Source: Trematomus loennbergii (Eukaryota; Chordata; Actinopteri; Perciformes; Nototheniidae). From it: 64,000 nt of DNA. The stretch covers positions 20,323,702-20,387,701 of the forward strand of contig JAAOOA010000016.1 in NCBI GenBank assembly GCA_012861695.1. Reading direction: 5' to 3'. The translations under genes were made by a program, and so were the position numbers. Numbering within the stretch: position 1 is the first letter of the stretch; each line of letters begins with the position of its first letter. Positions 23,355 to 36,400 of the stretch are shown in pieces. The notes beneath the pieces are model-generated. The model did no database searches and was not told the DNA's origin. It saw nothing but the letters and a program-made list of their open reading frames with translations.

Positions 23355-24491
23355 ATTTGATTATAAAATACAGCTACAGCATAAAGTGTAAATGTAAGAA
23401 GCCTCCAGCTAGCTGCTAGAAACAAGCTTCCGCAAACATGGCAAGTGCACCAACGAAGAAGAGTCTGGAGGACCACTGACGCCATAACGCCCTCTGGAGG
23501 CCAGACGGGGTACACTGAGGCGAGGCGAGGTTCATGCTTATTACCCTGTTCTCACCATAAAAAAGTTAACAAAATATTAAATAAATACAATACAAGTTAC
23601 TCCATTAAATGGATAATGAGTTCAATGCTGGCTTACATGTTGCTATCTGCTTTCTATTTTTAGAAAGCAGGCTACACGTTGACGCCATGGTTGACGCGCT
23701 ATCATTTGGACTGATTTTACTGTATTTGACATCATTAAATCAAAGTCAACACATGACCAGTACATGCAATCTACCAGAGGTTATGCCATGTAGTCTAAAC
23801 AGTTAACACGTTTAATTAACGAACAATATTTTTTTATTTTTTTAATGAAATAAATACATGTCATACAGAAAGACAAAATAAGAAATAAATGAATAAATCA
23901 TTAGGTTACTAAACATGTTTTTGATATTTATGGCCAGTATTACATGATGAAAAATATTAGCTATTTCATACATATTGTCATGCATTTGATGTATTATTGG
24001 CTCACTATTAATAATCATAATTGTTCCACATCTTATCTCCATCAGCACCATCCTCCTGTAATTTCTTATGAGAAAATGCATCTTATTGGACGACAGGGCA
24101 GGGCTGAGGAGTCAGGTGATGCAGCGGCAGCCACTACTCTCTCTATTTGCTGTATTTGTAGGGAAATCACTGGTCTCTCAACCCGGATGCTGTGCCACTA
24201 CTATCGATAATTGTGCCCAGTGCGCAGCGCTGTATAGGCAGAGCAAGGAGGCGGAAATATTTCAGTACCCTTGAAGCGGACAGCGCTCACGGGATCCGCA
24301 CGCTTTCTGAACACCGGGCTCCTCATCCAAGCCCGGCGAGCAGGCAGGACCATATTCATACCGGGGTTAGGGGACGGTGCAGCGGTCACGGTAAAGCTCT
24401 TGCAACATCGTGACAGTTGCATGCTGCTGTAGTGGAAGGGTGAGAGAAAAGGAGGAAGAGAGAGAGAAGGGGAGCATCAATACAGAGAGAG
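23355..24491. promoter_or_regulatory. Head-to-head region between cog2 and pgbd5
   Basis: 1.1 kb between two divergent start codons, so it must hold both promoters and 5' UTRs. The pgbd5 side (about 24200-24491) is richer in CpG (GCGCAGCGC, GCGGACAGCGC, CGGCGAGC); the middle is AT-rich. No TATA box stands out for either gene. Confidence 0.5.
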
Positions 24492-27400
24492 ATGGCGGAG
24501 TGCGGGCGGAAGGCGCTGTCTCTCCTGGAAGCGGCCCGCTCCCGGTACGAGAGCCTGCAGATATCCGACGATGTGTTCGGGGAGTCCGGGGATGACAGCA
24601 GCGACAATCCCTTCTACAGCACCTCCGGGGACTCCGACTCCGACAACTACATAGCCGAGGTGGGTGAGGAGGACCAGCAGCAGCCGCAACACCACCACCA
24701 CCACCACCAGAAACGGGGCGATAAGGAGGGCAGTGGACACCGTGGGGGGTCCGGAGGGGGCGGCGGTCCCCCGGGCGCCCTGTCCCGTAGTCAGGCGGAG
24801 GAGGAAGGCTGGACGGAGACTCTGCAGGATGTCACGGTGCCGCCTTTCAAAGAGACATATGGTGAGACATGATGCATGACAACACGAATAGGGTAATGTG
24901 CAGATGAATTGTGTGTGTGTGTGATGGAGAGACAGTCCATGTTCATGTTTGTCAGGTCAGACAGGACATTTCTGTGGCCATTGTGCCAAAACAGCACACA
25001 AAAGGCTATTGCTTTGGAACAACTGGACGCTTGTTTCATTTTCGGTGTGTGTGTGTGTGTGTGCGTGCATAGTGAGTGACAGTAAGAGAAGCATGACTCT
25101 GCATCGTTAATTGATGTATCAGGTTAATAACTAACGCTTAGCCTTTGATACCTCACCCCTTGGTGCTGTGGTTCACATGATGTCCTGTGTGAGGGCGTGT
25201 TCATGTTTCTGGGCAGGGAGACATGCTGTTTAGTTCAGAGAATCAGCATGATGTCTCTCCTGGTATATGAACACACATTGCATAATGAATAGTGTACTGA
25301 AGGCCTATGTATGCAGATGCACAAATGATGGCATCAAGTTAGTTAACAGAACTCATAACTATTATTAACATTAGTCACAAGGCACTCCAAGTTTGGTTGC
25401 CCACTTTTTGCTTTGTCTGTGTGTCTCTCTTTTTGTCTCATTCTGTCTTTGTGATAAGCATTCTGTTTAAACCCCAATGCTAGCCAACATGTATCAAACG
25501 GACTGTCTCTTTCTCAGAACAGTTTTTATCCATTTATCTATCACTTACACTATACAATATGTATCAGGGAATGGGGGGTGTGGGTGTATAGTGCAGTGCC
25601 TTCTGTCAGGCTTTGCTTGGATTTGCCCCCTCTAAACACTTCTGCCTCATGTGAAGCATTAGCAATGGGTGTAAAGGCCATCCAATATCCACTGTGACAT
25701 GTTGCACTGTGGCACCATTGGAGGTGAATCAGCATATGGCTGTAGCAGATATGGACCAAGCTCCATTTTAGCTCATAGAAACACACATTGCAGCATTCAT
25801 GTAAAATGTATAAAAGCACATATTTGACTGTAGTTAAAATGGTGAGGAAACCACAGAAAATCATGCAAACTGCATTGGTTGTATGCAAACATTTGTTTTT
25901 GCAAGCTGTTTTAATGCAAAAGGAAAATATATGCAGGCTCAGACTTAACATTAAAAATAAAAGACCTGATATGATCAAGACATCAGATAAAAGTTGTAAA
26001 ATATTGTGTTTACTGTTGTTATGTCTCCCAAATTGAGGTGGTGTTATTGGCCTGTCCCGGATAGCAGGATTACCGGACAGGACACCAAACAAAACCCAGA
26101 ACAGCTCTGTTCTCAGCCAGCCTGGTTATCCAGCTAACTTCAGTAATCCTGCTTTGCGAGACAGGGCAGATATAGAGTGGTTTATATTTCAATACCAAAA
26201 TAATCCAAACTAAATTTAGATGAGTTTGGGCACCAAAAAGGGTAATTGGGCGAGGCTTTAGGATTTATTTTCTGTACTGACTCATCCAGCTCTATCCTGC
26301 TTTGTATGCTTGTGAAGCAGCAGGTGTGTCCGTCTGCTTTGTACAGCCTGGTCTGTTTTTTAAGGATACAGTTTGTGTCTGTTTGCACAAGGCCTGTGTG
26401 GGTGTGGTCTCTCCATCCTGCATCAGGGTGGAGATGATAAAGAGCTGCCCCCCTGGATAGAAGCAGGACAGCAAAGGAGCATAATCTCACTTCAGACCTC
26501 AAGTGACCAAGAGCTTACTCTGATTTTATCGGCTGTAGCAGTAACGACAGATTGCATCTTGAGCATCAGCATATCAACATAAAAATGCTTCTCTGATTTT
26601 AATGGCATGGTAAGCTGCTTAAGCTAGATGAGGTTTTCCCCTAAGGTGGATTCAGTGACATGTTTATCACATGTCTGGATTTCTCTGTCTAGCTATCGGC
26701 CCACCCTTTTCTCACCTGCCTGTCTGCCTCCCTGTCCATTTCTCTGTCTGTCTCTGTGTCTCACTGTCTGGCTGAGACAGTGCTGACACAGTCCCAGTGC
26801 TAATGTGACAGCTCCCCTCCTTAAACACTGTGCACCCCGTACATAAATCATCAGCAACCGTCAGAAAGCATCCAGTCAACTTCTTACGAACTGGAAGTGG
26901 ATTTAGTTTATTTACAGTGAAGCAGCTCCTCCTTGGTTTTTAACCAGCAGCGATGTCTATAAGCCGGCTGAGTTTTTTTTCGCTTGCATAAAAATGTGGT
27001 TCGCCCAAGGTCAGGTTTACAGGTGAGGTGTTTTGTTCATCTCAGCGAGAGACTGTTGCCCCTGAGAGGTTGAGGCAAAGGCCCAAGCCAAGGATTATGA
27101 AGCATACTTTCACATCTCAGATTATATAACAATTTATCCTGATGTTCGAGGGAATTAAAGAGCTATTTATTCATTCACTTTGCTGGGCATGTCTAATAGA
27201 TGACTGGTACTCTCCATATGTCAGTTTCTCTGCATGGCTGCATATTTCCGTCTGTGTGTCCTGTTTGCCTGTTGCCTTGTACCATGGCAGAGTCATTTTG
27301 AAAAAATATGTACACAGACAAACACAGTGAAGGTTGCATGTATAAAAATAGAAGTCTTGTCAGGTATATTTACTGGCTGTTTGACAAGAAGGCTCTGACT

Positions 27401-30400
27401 CTACAACACACACTCATCCAAATATTCACAGACCAAAAAATTTAAACCAATAAATAAGACACACATTGAGTCAAAAAACATGCTGAAATGAAATAAATAA
27501 TAATAAATAATATAATGTTTATAATAATACATATCCATAGATGGAATGAAAACACTGAATGAGGTAATATCACTTATTTTCATAGGGGTGTGTTGACTTA
27601 CATTTAAATTGTATTGTATTAATCACAAATTAAAGAAATTACAAAAAGTAAAGAACATAGAGGGGAAACAAAATCAGATGCTCATGATTGCATTGTCTAT
27701 ATCAAATTCACATATAACTAACAGTTTTGTACCGTACAGTATGTACGGTACAAAACAGAGAAATCATAATAAGTGCTAACAACAAGAGCCATCTGGACAT
27801 GTTTTTAAGGCTTTTGAAAAAATAAACAATCATCAATTTAATTTCAGGATTTTGTTGAGTTATTTCATCCCAAATGCTGACTCTTAAATCCTCATAGTAG
27901 TGTATGTACGATAGAACATTGACTGAAATGATCACATTGCATTGCTACACTACACTTTTTTCTGATGCACAGCAACAGAATACAGATATTTTTACAATCC
28001 AAATATAACATACATTTTATTGACATAAAAATATTACTATTTTTATTTGCTTGCATTTCAGTTTGGCCATAGCTGGGATTCGTCTGAGAAAATAATTAGA
28101 AATGGCTTTCAAATCCATGTGGTCTTTCTGTAATTTCCGCTAGCTTAAAACATGTTTCGTCTACAGGATGGGTTTATCTACTAAACACATTAATCTCTCA
28201 TTCTCAAATCCATGGCTATAAAAGCTCTACCAGGCAGACGTTTGTCCCTTAGCAAATAGAAATACTACGACAGCTGATCATCATGAGGGATTATACTTGG
28301 GTTTGTAGGTGCAACGTAGCAGGAGTTGTGTAATGTGGGAAATTGATATGTCGAACCTTTCTATCTACAGAGACATTAGCTAATATTAGTAGTCTGAAAG
28401 AAGAAATATGTAAGTGTTTGATTCCATTTAATCAGCATGATGTAGGTTAGATCAGCTGGTAGATCTACAGAGGAACAGATTAAAACAGTCCATTATCGTA
28501 ACAAATAATGAGTTCTTCCTCAGTTTGTATTTTTGAGGTGAGTCACTGTGCATCGGTTGGCCTTACATCTGAATGTCTGATGTTTTGATGGAGGAGTGGC
28601 TTGCTTAGGGGAAGTCATGCTGGATTTTTCAAACAGCTTTCAAGTCTAATGGAATGCAAATGAGAGGATTTCAGCCCGTGGCCCACCACTCCTGCTGTCT
28701 CTGCCTCAGCATAGCATCAGCTCTGTGGGTGTGCTCTGCTTGTTTCCTCTTCTTGTCCTCCTCCACATGTTGTTTAAACAATTAAGGTTTAAACCCTGCA
28801 CACATTATCTTTAACTCAACATTAGAAGTCTGAAGCCATCGTGATTGTGGTTGTACCGATGGATAGAGAAACCTTGTTCTACGCTGTTCAGGGATAATGA
28901 GATCGTGCTGTTCAATTTACCCTGAAGTTGTTCTGCTCGACATCCACATTTCCTCTCACGGATCTAACAACCTTAGAGAAAATCTCTAATTCATTACAAG
29001 AGCAAACACATCAAGCCAGTTGTTGCATTGTGTATTGATTGTGTAGCTTCAATGCAACACCTAAAAGCTAGCAGATAAATTGCTTTTAAATGGGAGGTAA
29101 ACGCCACCTTCCCCTCAGTAAACTAGTGAATTAGAATATGAAAGTACTTGTTCCATGCTGCCATTTATTTTATTATTAATCAATTCTTCTCAGCTATCTA
29201 TTTTATGAATGCAGCCATAACTTATAGCTTAATGCCTATAATAATTATAACAAATATTTTATAACTTTTTCACCAGTTAGAAAAGTTACTTTCAAATATT
29301 TCAATTGTTAACCCACTACTTTATGCAAGTAACTGTTTCTATAACTATAAGATAAATTAATTCATTATTTGTTTATCCATCAATTTAAGCTAACCTTTCA
29401 CTAAATATTAATTAGCTCAACCTTACAATGTACCCCAGTTTCCCTGTTTATTACTTGAATGTCTGCTATGTTAGATGCATTCATCTTTTGGTTAAAAATA
29501 AATCTGTTTAAACAAACCTTTATCGTCAGCTGATGCTTTACTGACGGTATGACTTCAGATGTCTTTCATTCATGGCACCCTCCTGACCCGACTAACGGAT
29601 CAGAGCATGATTTTGACTCACTGTGTGACATAACAATAAAGCAGCGAGACACTGAAACCTTCGACAAGTGTAGAAACTCCACGCTGAGACACAGATCACA
29701 GTGTGGCGGCTGTCATGTTGTGTAAATGATCTAACCGCTGCCCTGGGTGCGTGACATTCAAACCAAAGACTTCTGTGGCTGATTCATCAGAAAGCACAGC
29801 GATTCTTTGTGAAAGTTGTATTTTAAGACTATTTATACGATGTAAGTCTACCTTATTAATGGATGTTTCCTCCGTATTCTTTTCTAATGAAGTGACATTG
29901 TCAAGAAACAGTTTGTATACTTCCCTCACAGCATATACAATGACAGCTCAACAAAATCTAATTTTGTGTGTCAAAAAATAAACCTTTTATTGAGTCAGTC
30001 TCTAAGGCATTGTGCCAAAGGTTGAAAACTAGGATTAAGTGACAGTTGTGTCTGAGTAAGCCCATATGGGACTCTCTCTCTATCAATCTGTCTGTTTTCA
30101 TATCATCATTTTCCCCCCTTGCTGTCCTGATTCAGGCCCTGCTCAGAAGATGACGTCCAGCGCCACAGCCCTGGACTTCTTCCAGCTCTTCGTCCCAGAT
30201 AACTGCATCCAGAACATGGTCACCCAGACCAACATGTATGCCAAGAAGTTCCAGGAGCGCTTCGGCTCAGACGAGGGCTGGCGTCCCGTCACAACCCAGG
30301 AGATGAAGGCCTTCCTGGGCTTCGTCACCTCCACCAGTGTGCAGCGCTGCGAGTCCGTGCTCAGCATCTGGAGCTCGGGCTTCTTCAGCAACCAGAGCAT

Positions 30401-33400
30401 CGCCCTGAAGATGAGCCAGGCGCGCTTTGAGAAGATCCTCAAGTATTTCCACATTGTGGCTTTCCGGCCGTCACAGGGGAGCAACCAGGGCCTGTACAAG
30501 ATCCAGCCCTTCCTGGACTCGCTGCAGCAGTCCTTCAGCTGCACCTTCAGACCCTCACAGACACAGGTGTGTGCTCTCTCCCTCAGGACTGCTTCTCTCT
30601 AAGCATTGCATATACGCTGGACAGCTAGGTGCTATTTTGTGCATATATTTACATATATTTTTCCTCGTACTGATTCTCCGTTCAATACCTTTTTTTTACA
30701 TTTTATTAGTGAACACCCAAAGGTCAAACTGATTTAACAGCACAGTTGACATTAAACGTTATACCTTTCCTTTTTAATTTAAAGAAATATGAGGAAATAT
30801 CCAGAGGTCATCTTCAGCAGACAAAATGTTCAGACACATTTTTAAGTCTAAATATTAGCCACACATTGTCAGATCACTGTTTTCTTGTTAGCAGCACATG
30901 TTTTACCCCTCAGGTATATGTATATACATGTGCATGCACTGAATTGTAATATAGTAGCTTAGGAGTTCCCTAATTTGCTTGTGAAATAAAAAGGAAAAAG
31001 GAAATGTGCTCCCCATGTAGAGCAACCAGGTAGCTCCTGCAAAGAGGCGCAGTTTGAAACCCTGAACAAAGCCTGTGTATAAGTGTAGGCAGTCATTTTT
31101 AACTTTAGGCCTCACTGTTTTCAGTTGCACTGTTTGCATCAGTCACATTAATGCAACTGGGCCACTGGAGCGCCAGCCTTGCTACTCTATTTTGGGTGGG
31201 CTGGATTTTTTTTCAGTTCCTACTTTTCTTTCTCTTCTAGATGAAAAGCAGCACTACAGTTTTGAAAAGAGCAGCGAACAAACAACCTGATTGAAGTGTT
31301 ATCTCATCAATCAAATCCATATTCTTTCCACAAAGAGAGACACAAGCAATCATCAGCCTTGTTAACTTCAACCTGAAGAAAACAAGCTTAAATGTGTGTA
31401 ATTAAAAGATTGTGTTGTGGCAGTTCACAGAAGGAAAGGCATGCATAGCATATTATTTCCTCCTAAATTAGTCATTATAATTTTACTCAGCAGTGACTCA
31501 TGTGGTTGGTTGTCATAAAAGTCAGGACACAGTGTTGAGAGCTTTCTCTTTCGGCTTATTCTTCCATGAAGATAACAAATACAAATCACCTGACATCTTC
31601 GGAATTTGGTTAGGAGGAGGGCACCCGGGTCGGCTATTTGTACACCCAATTGGATCTTATGCTGCCCTTGCCCCTGCTGTTAAAATGTAATTAATTGCTG
31701 GGAAGGAGTTGATTAATTGCCTTTCTGCTGGATAAGTGCTATAACATCATCTTCATTATGAAAGATGATGCCAGTACTGTGATGCATTCGGAAATACAGG
31801 CTCTTAGCAACTCAGCAAAGGCCATCCTCATATCACATCCACATCTCATTTAACAATGAATATTTTTGTTAACACAACTTGATGTTCAATAATGAGTTTA
31901 TTTCAATTTGAGGTAATTAAGGGGTTCACTTTAACGCTCTCTATCCATTGGGGTCTAAAAACAACTAAATTGAAAGGAATCAGGGCAGACTGTTTGTCAG
32001 AGAGCATGTGCGTAAGCAGTTACGGGGTGCATGTGTATCTAGGCCAGTTTGTGTTATCTGTTGGGTGTCTGTGCCAGGGGCAGAAAGAGGGCCCAGATAG
32101 TGAAAATGGCAGAATAAAACTTGTGCTTCCCTGACGATTGAAAAGTAATCTGCTCATGTAATGACTGACACAGAAGGAATGGAAGAAGATAATGTCATGA
32201 TTTGTTTGATCTGCTGTTTATGTTCTTAATTAATCAATTCATCTTCACAAAATAGTGTAAAATGGACACTACAATTTCCATCTATTACCAACTGTCCAAA
32301 ACCAACCAATATTTAGGTTGATTTTATAGAAGAAAACAAACAAATATTTACAATTTAGAAGCTGGAACAATAGATTTGGGTGCATTTTAACTAAATAACA
32401 AAGACCATTTAGATTATTACCATTTTAGCTGTACAATTCTGTTGATCAACTTCAGAATTGTATCGACAAATCAATTCAGCTCCATTCTTTAAAAATGACA
32501 AGAACTATGCAGGATATTCATCTACATGTGAGTTAGTGTGACCTGGATTTATCTGCCACAAAGCATTATTCAACATTGTGTGTGCGTGTGTATGTGAGTG
32601 ATCGACATTGGTGCTGAATATTAGCATATTATGTCAGATTATTTTTGACATCGATGGAAAAAGGATGCTTTTCTGCATCAGTCTGGCAGTTTTGCAGTTG
32701 CTGAGATAATCTGTTGACACTGCTTTGTATTGATTTGCAAGTGTAAAATCTTTGTTGTAGATATCCACTGCTAGACAGCTAGTGATCGGATAGATCAATA
32801 TCCCTCCTTTCTGTGTCCAATAAAGGATCAGTGAACCTGTGCAAATGATTTACTAGCAGCATTAATGTGCAAATGTAACCACATTGTTTTCATCGGTTAG
32901 GATTCAGTGTCGAGGAATATCTGGGCACCAAGAGAAACTAGTGCAGTAGCAACAGGATGAGATAATTCTTAATAGGCCATTATGGTTTGGGTGATGTCAT
33001 CCATCAAGTGGCTAGATAGCCTCGTTAATTTTTCCATTGTAAAAATCCATTACTCCATATTTGAATTGGAAATGAGTTGTCGCTCTTTGTCCTGGCGCAG
33101 GAGACAGCTGTTGGTCACTGCTCGCTTTAGCTTTAGTCAAATCCTGTCGGTGTGGGAGGAGGAAGACACTGGAGGAAGGGAGAGCCGAGAGACATTTGAA
33201 ATGCAAATATTTGTTTGTGTGTGTCTTTGGGAAATATTTCGCCAGGATTTATGTTTACCGCGCTAGTGTAATCATCGAAGATATTGTTTGGTTTTGTGGG
33301 AGTGTTCTGGTAATGCCCTGTTTGGGTGTGTTTGGATTTGTGAATGTGTCTAATACTTTAATCCTGTTGAAAAATGTCTCCTCATTATTTGGTCTGACCC

Positions 33401-36400
33401 ATCCCAATTGATCAAGAGACAGTGAGCAGACCAAGGACATAATACATCAAGAGGAAGACAGCACAGTTCACCCTACTTTTAAAATGTACTTTGACGGTTC
33501 TACCAACATCATTATCGACTTTATCGATGACCACAACAGCAAATATCTGCAGTAACTTCAGGAACAACAAACCAAATTAAAAACATTATTCCAGTTTTCA
33601 GTTTCTAAGGGAAGTATCTTTTTATTATTTGAGAAGTAAAAAAAGGAAGTGATTTAGAAAAAGTCTTTAATTATGTTCTCTTCATTACAATTACTGCTTG
33701 TTTTAAAGGTGGATAATGAACATGTATATAGTTAAATGTTAAAGGTGGGGTAGGTAAGTTTGAGAAACCGGCTCGAGATACACTTTTTGTTATATTCCAT
33801 GGAATGCTCTTAACATCCCGATAGCAATGAATATCTTAAGTGCTTTGACAAAAAATCCATAACGAAATGTCATCTGTGGAAGCCGTAATACTGTAAAAAG
33901 CACGACCAATCATTTTAGCCCGGCTAAAATAACTGGATGGCCTACCTGCCTGTCAGCCTTCCATCTGTGCACAAACTTATCTTGTGCCCTCATTGGTCAT
34001 GTGCGCGTTCGTGTGTGTTGGAGGAGGGGCTCTGTAAGGAAGTGGCAGATTTGTTCCGGCTGTGTATTTTCAAATTCTAGCGCACTCAAGCTGGTTTCTC
34101 CAAAATTACCTACCCCACCTTTAAAGTCTCCGTTGTATTTGTATGTGTTTATGTTTCATTTTATTTTTATCTGATTCCACTTGCACCATGTTTAGCAGAC
34201 AGAACAACCACTCATTGCTTCTTTGAGAGTCTTTTTCCCCCGAAGCCATGTCTTCTCTATTTAGATTTATTTTTCAATTTGTTTGAAGCTAGAATACTCA
34301 AGAGCAGACCTTAAAAATACTGTCTTCACTTTATTTTGTTCATAAGTAGTAATGGAAGATGTAGTCAGACAAACGGAAAAGAACACTGAAGCGGATTAAA
34401 TATGCAAAAGTTAAAGACAAAGCAACGAATAAAGCAATAAAAACAAATGAAAGCCATTCTTCTAAAGGGATCTTGCAGACAGTTCTGCTCAGTTTTGTCC
34501 GCGTTTTGCTGCCAAGGACATTGTTTTTTCTCTCACAGTATTGCACCCAAACACATAAAAGACTTGTGAAGCATTTCGATTGGCTGCCTTCTCTCTCTCT
34601 AACACTCGCTGTAACGTTACATCATGCTCAACCTCGCTATTATGCCTCACACAAAACACGTTTTATCCATCTCAAGGCCAGCTATTTCACATCGTGTACT
34701 TTACTTCTGACATGGTTATATAAAAATCAGGACAAACACATGTAACATTTGCCTCTGTGTGTTTCCAGGTACTTCATGAGCCGTTGATAGACGAGGATCC
34801 GTGTTCATCACCACCTGTACGGAAAGAGAGCTGAGGAAGAGGAAGAAGAGGAAGTTCAGCCTCTGGGTTCGACAGTGTACCTCCACCGGATTCATCTGTC
34901 AGGTAGCAGCAAACAATATTCATTCAGTGTACTCAACTTTCACAAAACTGAAAAGTTTAAAGTCAGATTTGAGTGTAATAAGATCGAAGTGGGAGAAGTT
35001 TGTGAGTTTGCTTTGGGGGTATTTTAAAGTGGTGCTTTCAAAACTCATGGTAGAAATATTTTCAGAAATGAAAGAAAAAGTCTGAAGTCAAAAAGGCTTT
35101 TTCTAAAACATCTTTGATCATCAAAATTCAAATCTTATTCCAGGTTGTTTCTGTTTCATCATTTTTCATTCAGCCAATTATTTGCCTTCAAAAAAAAAAT
35201 CAGAATTCCAATGAGAACATGTTTAAGCTTCACAAGCATGAAAGGCAAGGTTTGATTTTTTTTAAATGATCAAACTCTGCTAGAAGTGAGAAATGTCTTC
35301 TGGGCAAAAATATTGGTTGTCAGATTTTTCTCTTGGTGTTTTAGATTTGAGTCGCTTCTGGCTCAGGATTACATCTGTGTTACAGCTCAGGCAGCACTGC
35401 TCTGCTCACTAACAACCTTATCCTTACTGCAACCTGCCAGTCCTGCGCCGCTCGCTTATGTAACACAGACATTTAACTGAGGCCAGAGACACAGGAGGAC
35501 TGACAGACCTGACCATTACAGAGGAAGAAAACACAACAATTTCCTAATTGGTGACAAATGATGGAGACAACCTGCTAACTGAGCCTGAGCTTGTGATACA
35601 CGATGCCGGCCAGACTGCATGTGATAGCACACATTTTTCCGCAAATGCAGGTTGTTAAAGGGACTTTTCTCAATATACAAGCATGCACACACATAAGTTT
35701 GCACCGCTAAGAGGATGTTCACTTACAAAACACATTTTCCTCCAGTGGTTTCTAGCTATAAAAGCAAGACTTTTTAAATTTGAAATACATTTCAAGTTGA
35801 TATGAATCTATGATGAGGCCTTGGCAGTCTAAGTTGGTCACATCATGCGGTTCTCTTATTAAGTTGAAGATGTTTAGAAAATAAATCCTATATTTCTGTG
35901 TTGATCTCTTGGTACAGGATATTTGTCTCCCTAAAAGTGTTTAAAACATTTGAATTTCTCATCTTGTGTCAAGGTTATTGATGCCTGGTTTGAATTAAAG
36001 ATTCACATTTTAATTAAGTGTCACAGAATGAGGACTTTGGGAACATATCTTTGAATCTTTCAGTGAGCAGTAAACAGTAATCCATTAATTTGTATGATAC
36101 TTGTATGAGATCAGGAGAATAATTTAGCCTTTCTTGTTCAGGTTTGAGAATGACCTGCCCAATGACAAACTTTACTCGGCTTTAGAGGAATCTGGCAGGA
36201 AAACAGCAATACATAATACATAATTGTAAAAAAAAGGCATTTCACTGCAGAGGATTATAAATAGAAAAACCAGGCACCAGACGACGCTGCAGGAGAAGTC
36301 CTTCTTTAGTCTGGATGTGGTCCAGAACTACATTAGTGTAGAGGGGACCAAACAAGAGCAGAATTTAAATTGTTCCTTTTACATTTTGCATTATCATTCC

